Notes under the pieces: generated by a model
What the model was told of the DNA's origin: nothing
The model's input: the letters and a program-made list of their open reading frames with translations, nothing else
Database searches by the model: none
Origin: Sipunculus nudus
Lineage: Eukaryota > Annelida > Sipuncula > Golfingiida > Sipunculidae
Length of the DNA stretch: 64,000 bases
NCBI GenBank assembly: GCA_026874595.1
Contig: CM049313.1
Location: 78,130,659-78,194,658 of the forward strand
Direction: 5' to 3'
Position numbers and translations under genes: made by a program
In this document: one piece after another, positions 59,381 to 64,000 of the stretch
How positions within the stretch are numbered: the first letter of the stretch is position 1
Layout of the letters: each line of letters starts with the position of its first letter

Positions 59381-60139
59381 TGAGAAGTTACTTATTAATA
59401 TACAAATTGCAATGTTTGTGATTTGGTTTGGAAAAAGCAGGGTGAGAATAAGGCATCCGAAAACTATTTATAGTCATATTCATTTAAGTTCAATTTGGGT
59501 ACACAAAATGATATAATCTCAGATCATTTTTTTTATTTTAGGGGTGGTGATGAATAATTCGTGTTAATTATGTTAATTAATGTTGCGGATTACTGCTCTT
59601 GCCTTGATCCCTTCAAAGAAATCTTGAGCAATTTTAATTTGCTAATTCTTAATTTATAACGATATAAGTGGAAATGGACTAAAATTTGTGTTGTTTTTAT
59701 ATACGATTCAATAATACTGTGAAATCTTTCATACAAGTTGGCACAACTGGCAAACATTAACAATCCATATTTAATGTCCAAAAGTACGTAGAAATAATTT
59801 TAAGAAGCCTTATTGTACCGGGCAGTATGACAGGCTGACTTGTTGCATATCTCCAAAGCAGGACACATATGGAGTAATACCTGAGAGGCAACTTGTATAG
59901 TAATGTAACAATCACATTACGTTTACAGACGTGGATATTTGGCGTTTTATTGGCTGCAGCTGTCGTCTTGCTTTCTACTTAGAGTGAAAAATCAGCTTCC
60001 AACATCCAGTATTAATTGACAGTTCGTATCTTTTATTGAACAGGTGTTACCTCGCGCTAAATGGCTTAATATATAACAGACATGCACTGTGCAGCTATAG
60101 TACCGTTTTTCACAACTTTTAAAAGAGCAAATCAGATTT
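59381..60139. other. No gene recognised
   Basis: AT-rich unique sequence. Confidence 0.3.
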
Positions 60140-60470
60140 AACTAGAAATCTGCAGTCTGAGAAATGCCCATGCGGGGGATTCCTATTCCCCATGCTCCTA
60201 AAACTGTGTTTGCATTCACTTATTCGGCCCATTTTCTTAGGTTCATTCGTGCATAAGTGACTGTACGTTGTGAATATTCCTTATGACGCTCCTGAATCCG
60301 GTCTATGTGCCGGAACGAGACCAAAATCTAATCGGTTCTTCGTTCCGGCATTCCCGAATTGGCTCACACATGTATGAGAATCCGTTCATGATTGCCTGAG
60401 TTTTTTTTTTTGAACAAACACACACACACACAACGGGGATGGACGCATATACCTCCCTGGCGGAGACAAT
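60140..60470 (-). repeat. Dispersed repeat family A, copy 3 (inverted)
   Basis: Reverse complement of the 986-1312 type. It has 'taactagaaatctgcag', 'tttgcattcacttattcggcc', 'ttcattcgtgcataagtgac', 'gacgctcctgaatccgg', 'aatcggttcttcg', a (CA)n tract at 60417-60432 equivalent to the TG-rich stretch, and 'acctccctggcggagacaat' as the element's 5' end. If the exon at 60613-60925 is real, this copy sits in its downstream intron. Confidence 0.6.
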
Positions 60471-60612
60471 TATGAATGTTCAGCGTAATATTTAGCCTTT
60501 GTACAGTAGATTTTATGAGTAATATATACAAATCTAACATAGGAAATATACAAATTCTAAGATTAACCATTTGGTTTTTATGGAAAGCCTCATTAGAGGA
60601 TATATATGATAC

Positions 60613-60925
60613 CTGCGTCAAGGCTGGACATCCAGGCCCGTATGGACAGGATATCTTCATGGACACCACTTGTCATTGGATCATATATAGGGTACACACG
60701 GATACAAGCTGCCACAAAACCAATGATGTCCTGAAGAAACGTCTTGGTTAATGAAGAAATAAAAGTGCCGGATATTTCAAATGTGGCTTTATAATCCCTT
60801 GTCGAGAAATCATCCAAATTATGCACTTTAATACTAACCCCCCAATAAATATGGAATTTATATGTAATTTTCGTACTAGAACCATTCATAACATCAACAA
60901 TGGTGATCATTTGTTGGTGCTGTTG
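60613..60925 (-). CDS. Candidate internal coding exon, product unrecognised
   Basis: On the minus strand a polypyrimidine tract and 'cttacag' directly precede 60925, and 'gacgcag|gtatca' follows 60613, giving consensus splice sites on both sides of a 313-bp segment open throughout in one frame. The predicted peptide (about 104 residues) begins QQHQQMITIVDVMNGSS and includes KVHNLDDFSTRDYKATFEIS, GTFISSLTKTFLQDIIGF and DPMTSGVHEDILSIRAWMSS. It has alternating beta-strand-like hydrophobic stretches, one Cys and one N-x-S site (NGSS), compatible with an extracellular domain. 313 = 3n+1, so the exon would change phase. I do not recognise the family. Confidence 0.4.
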
Positions 60926-61542
60926 CTGTAAGAAAAAAAAAACATAGCCACAATAACGAAGCAATCAACCGCTAGTGAAAACATGACAACCTTTCGGGGG
61001 AAGCATGAGGATATTAAGTACCTAGTCCTATGTTTAACCACCGCTCTATACCCATCAGTTGCACTGGAATTTGATGAGGAAAAACATAAGCTATTTCTTT
61101 TTTCCAAATAGCTAAATTATGTTGTATCACTTGCCTGTTTTATCATAGCAATTAAACCCAGCACTTGTTTTCGAAGTCAAGGGCCTTCTTTCTGATAGAC
61201 TTGGCTCTTGTCCAGTCGTGTTGGAAATTTATGAGACATAAATAGTATTTTAATCGATACAATACGCTGATGTCTTGAGCAGTGGTAGAGAGAGGTAATT
61301 ACATTTCAAAACATTCCCAGCAGCATGTACTTATATCCAGGCCTCGAGAGTGGTCTTCCGTGAAAATACCAATTGTTATGGAAAATGTCTTGTCTAGTTC
61401 TATTTATTTATTGTGTTTATTGAATATCTAGTCTAATTAGGAAATACGGTCGTGAAATTGTATTTAGTGCCATAAATATTGATATATATTGTCTTCAGCT
61501 GCAAGATTATACATGTTATTCATTATATGAAAGGCACTTGAA
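60926..61542. other. No further exon recognised
   Basis: Upstream of the candidate exon (its 5' side) no second exon could be supported. A minus-strand frame beginning MFSLAVDCFVIVAMFFFSYS near 61030-60985 resembles a signal peptide but ends soon after and crosses the proposed splice acceptor, so it is not called. Confidence 0.3.
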
Positions 61543-61655
61543 GTTCGACAGGAATGTAAGCTATGATTGGCTGAACATGGGTTATAGGCCTGATGATATC
61601 GAAAAAATAAATGGTTCGACAGGAATGTAAGCTATGATTGGCTGAACATGGGTTA
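61543..61655 (+). repeat. Perfect 42-bp direct repeat, 71-bp period
   Basis: 'gttcgacaggaatgtaagc' plus 'tatgattggctgaacatgg' and 'gtta' occurs at 61543-61584 and 61614-61655, identical, separated by 29 bases. It contains a CCAAT-box-like inverted word 'gattggct'. Confidence 0.9.
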
Positions 61656-64000
61656 AATATTACATGTTTAATTAATTTACGGTCACGTGCACTGCGTTCT
61701 TCGGTTATTCGTTGATAAGTGAATGTGTGAATGAATTTTGCTTTATGCTCTTTCACTTTAATATCTTGTCTGAAACAGCTGTTTGATTTCATTAATAAGG
61801 GTCATGCATCCAACATAGGAAAATAGCAGAAATTATGCCCGCGACATGGACTACTTTTATATCAACTGATGAAATACATTATTGTTACGTTCTCCGTGCC
61901 ATTTGAATTTAATGGAGAGATAAAGATAGGGGCCGCCGTCACTCACAGCTGTCACTGGTCATCTTTACGGCTGATTCATGTTAAGTGAGACATTGAGTTT
62001 TTTTTATAAAATTTAAACAGTGGTAACATCGGTTGCCAAAGAAATCAGTCAGCTAAAAACATTGAGAACATTTTCCCAATATGAATAAAAAAAAGGTCAA
62101 GATAGTGCCCAGAAAACCTCTTTGTAAACGCTATTAATGGCATACGGTGACCTTGTCGAGGTAAATGGTGCAGCTTTTTGATATATAAAGTGTATCGATA
62201 TTTTCATGGCACAGCATGCGAAAGCTACTTTACTGGTCCACGTAAAGAGAAAAAGTATATATATATATCATAGAGTGATCGATAAGAATGCCATATCAGA
62301 TATACAGTAAAGTTTAAGGTTTGTCGAGCTGCTATTTAAAAAAAAAGACTCGCAAAATTCGACTCAGCCTCACAGTAAAGAATAAACTGCCCTAGTCTCA
62401 ATCCCAGTTTATAATATCTGTTTAATGAACTGTTTTGTGTTTAAATAAATAATCCGTCAATGCTTTGACAATCTATGACAGAGGTGTTAAACATAATTTT
62501 TATCCAAATTTTTAGTCATTCCGTCAGGATACTATTCTTATCAATATGTTTAAAAAATAACTTGTAAATGCAAATTTACCCAGAATAAAGATTCAGCAGT
62601 GAACCACAATAGATCATTTAATTTGATATAAATGATAAATGTCATGCAGAATGTTTATTTTATTATGACTGTCTTTTGTAGACTATTAGTGGGATTGCCT
62701 GATTCTGTATATGCATGTATAGGGCTGTCTGTATTATACAATATCTCAAGATGCTCAGAAAGACGGTGAAGAAATCAGCTGGTAGACTTATCAGCAAACT
62801 TGATTTCGCATATAAATCCATTTTCCGAATAAGTTTGGGAGAATTATTACATCATAAATATCACAAGACGTCACGGGACTGTTGGTACTGTTGTAAACCC
62901 TTACTGCTGGCATGGCTGCGTGTATCGTTTTGTAACCCGCTACTACCTATTAGGGATAATTTGTCTAACGGGTTCAGATCTGTTTCCACACAAGTTCAAG
63001 TGTCAAGTTTAAATCAATGCAGATTTTAAAGATCGCGTTTCATCAAAATTGATTGATGGAAACCAAGGTTATTGTGGTAGTATTTGGTGAATGATACCGA
63101 AACAATTGACACAGAGAAAGCCTCAGCTTAAAGCTTTGTAAACATCAGTTGATAACTTGCGATGTTACTTGACCCTCAGGCTGGAGATAAACCCAGCGTG
63201 CTCTCCTAAATCACCCGGCTAGTCCATCTTAGGAATGTCAAGGCCACCATCGGTGATTTGTGACCACACAAGGGCGATCATGATAGATTACGGCAGCCGT
63301 GTTACCTGGTTACCGCAGGTGAGAAATGGATGCGCCCGAGTGCGGTCCTACCGATCACGCACGTTAAGGTTCACGCTCAAATTGTATCCAAGGTCGTCAT
63401 AGGTTTCCATGGGAACGAAACCTGAATGGCACCTTTAAATTTACTTTAATATTTCTTATTTCGAAATAACCGGTGCCTCGGTGTCACGGGAAATGCTGTA
63501 CAAACCTAGTATTTCATTTCTTATAATCATAACAAATATTTATAAGGCACGGTTACACGTTGATAAACTATTCGCTGCACTAACCGCTGCCAAAAAAAAA
63601 AAACGCGGTTGCCATTCACATTTGGCCACCAGGCGCTGCTGTCTGTGTGGAATTAACCCTGTGTAATATTTTACCAATCACACTGCTGGCATGACCAGCA
63701 CAATCGGATGCTGTTCGAAGTGCCTGTCGATTTTTCAAACGCCCGTTGGAATACACATGATGCATTCATCATCTTTCAAGACAGACTATACTTACTTGCT
63801 TGTTTGACCTGACGTCAGTTATCCCCCACTGTTTGCATATTTCTTCTCTTGCAGTGCCGAACTAGTTTGGCATGGATGCAGTCATGTAAGTTCACACACT
63901 GAGCCAATCAGATTATTTTTAACATTTTTGCATCTTTGTTGACGCGCTTGACATCTTGCCAAATCTGAGGAACCATTCTTTTTCTCACAGCGTGTTAGTT
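61656..64000. other. No gene recognised
   Basis: Unique sequence. A short TA tract at 62257-62269, an A-run at 63590-63602, a 'cgcag|gtgaga' donor-like site near 63319 and a TGACGTCA octamer at 63810-63817 were noted without supporting context. A 104-codon frame at 62715-63029 has no recognisable features. Confidence 0.3.

Noticed and set aside
60985-61030. Signal-peptide-like MFSLAVDCFVIVAMFFFSYS on the minus strand.
   Set aside because: The frame stops a few codons later and runs through the polypyrimidine tract of the better-supported exon.

Overview
This window looks like non-coding, repeat-dense nuclear DNA from a metazoan, most likely a mollusc and perhaps a bivalve. It is AT-rich, has long TA microsatellites and many satellite and minisatellite arrays, and lacks the dense open frames, operons and ribosome binding sites of a prokaryote. 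The mollusc reading rests on repeat types recalled from bivalve genomes: tandem cores of about 160 bp ending in a 'gacggacgacgga' tail and a hairpin, a tRNA-derived SINE, and 'tcgcgaaa' inverted-repeat elements. No database search was possible.

Layout. 0-6.5 kb: a minus-strand tRNA-type SINE cut by the window start, two copies of a dispersed repeat (a third lies inverted at 60.1-60.5 kb), and a small inverted-repeat MITE. 6.52-9.98 kb: a complete DNA-transposon-like element with 55-bp terminal inverted repeats, an exact 6-bp target duplication, and two inward-facing gene heads; one begins like a THAP zinc finger. 10-16.7 kb: mostly unremarkable AT-rich sequence. 16.7-20.5 kb: a 41-bp array, then a tandem core of about 160 bp ending in a perfect hairpin. 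20.5-25.7 kb: nothing recognisable. 25.76-30.53 kb: a composite tandem element (275-bp units, then units of about 290-340 bp) built around the palindrome GGTGGCGCCACC and ending in nearly the same hairpin. 31.9-36.2 kb: a 41-bp minisatellite open on the plus strand, a 50-bp array that reverses orientation, and a three-unit array. 38.2-41.1 kb: a 59-bp satellite with a recent 1,059-bp higher-order duplication. 43.5-44.7 kb: a possible compact 107-codon gene (TATA box, ORF, AATAAA), a GC-rich element with degenerate inverted ends, and facing C15/G14 runs. 47.1-53.3 kb: three copies of an LTR-like repeat. 54.4-55.2 kb: a GC-rich island with an open frame. 56.2-59.4 kb: a 70-bp array and an old tandem duplication. 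60.6-60.9 kb: a good candidate spliced exon on the minus strand. 61-64 kb: little.

No full-length conserved protein could be recognised, so no pathway can be inferred. The window is best read as intergenic or intronic DNA shaped by non-autonomous transposons and tandem expansion. The most notable object is the intact 3.46-kb TIR element holding two convergent first-exon relics.
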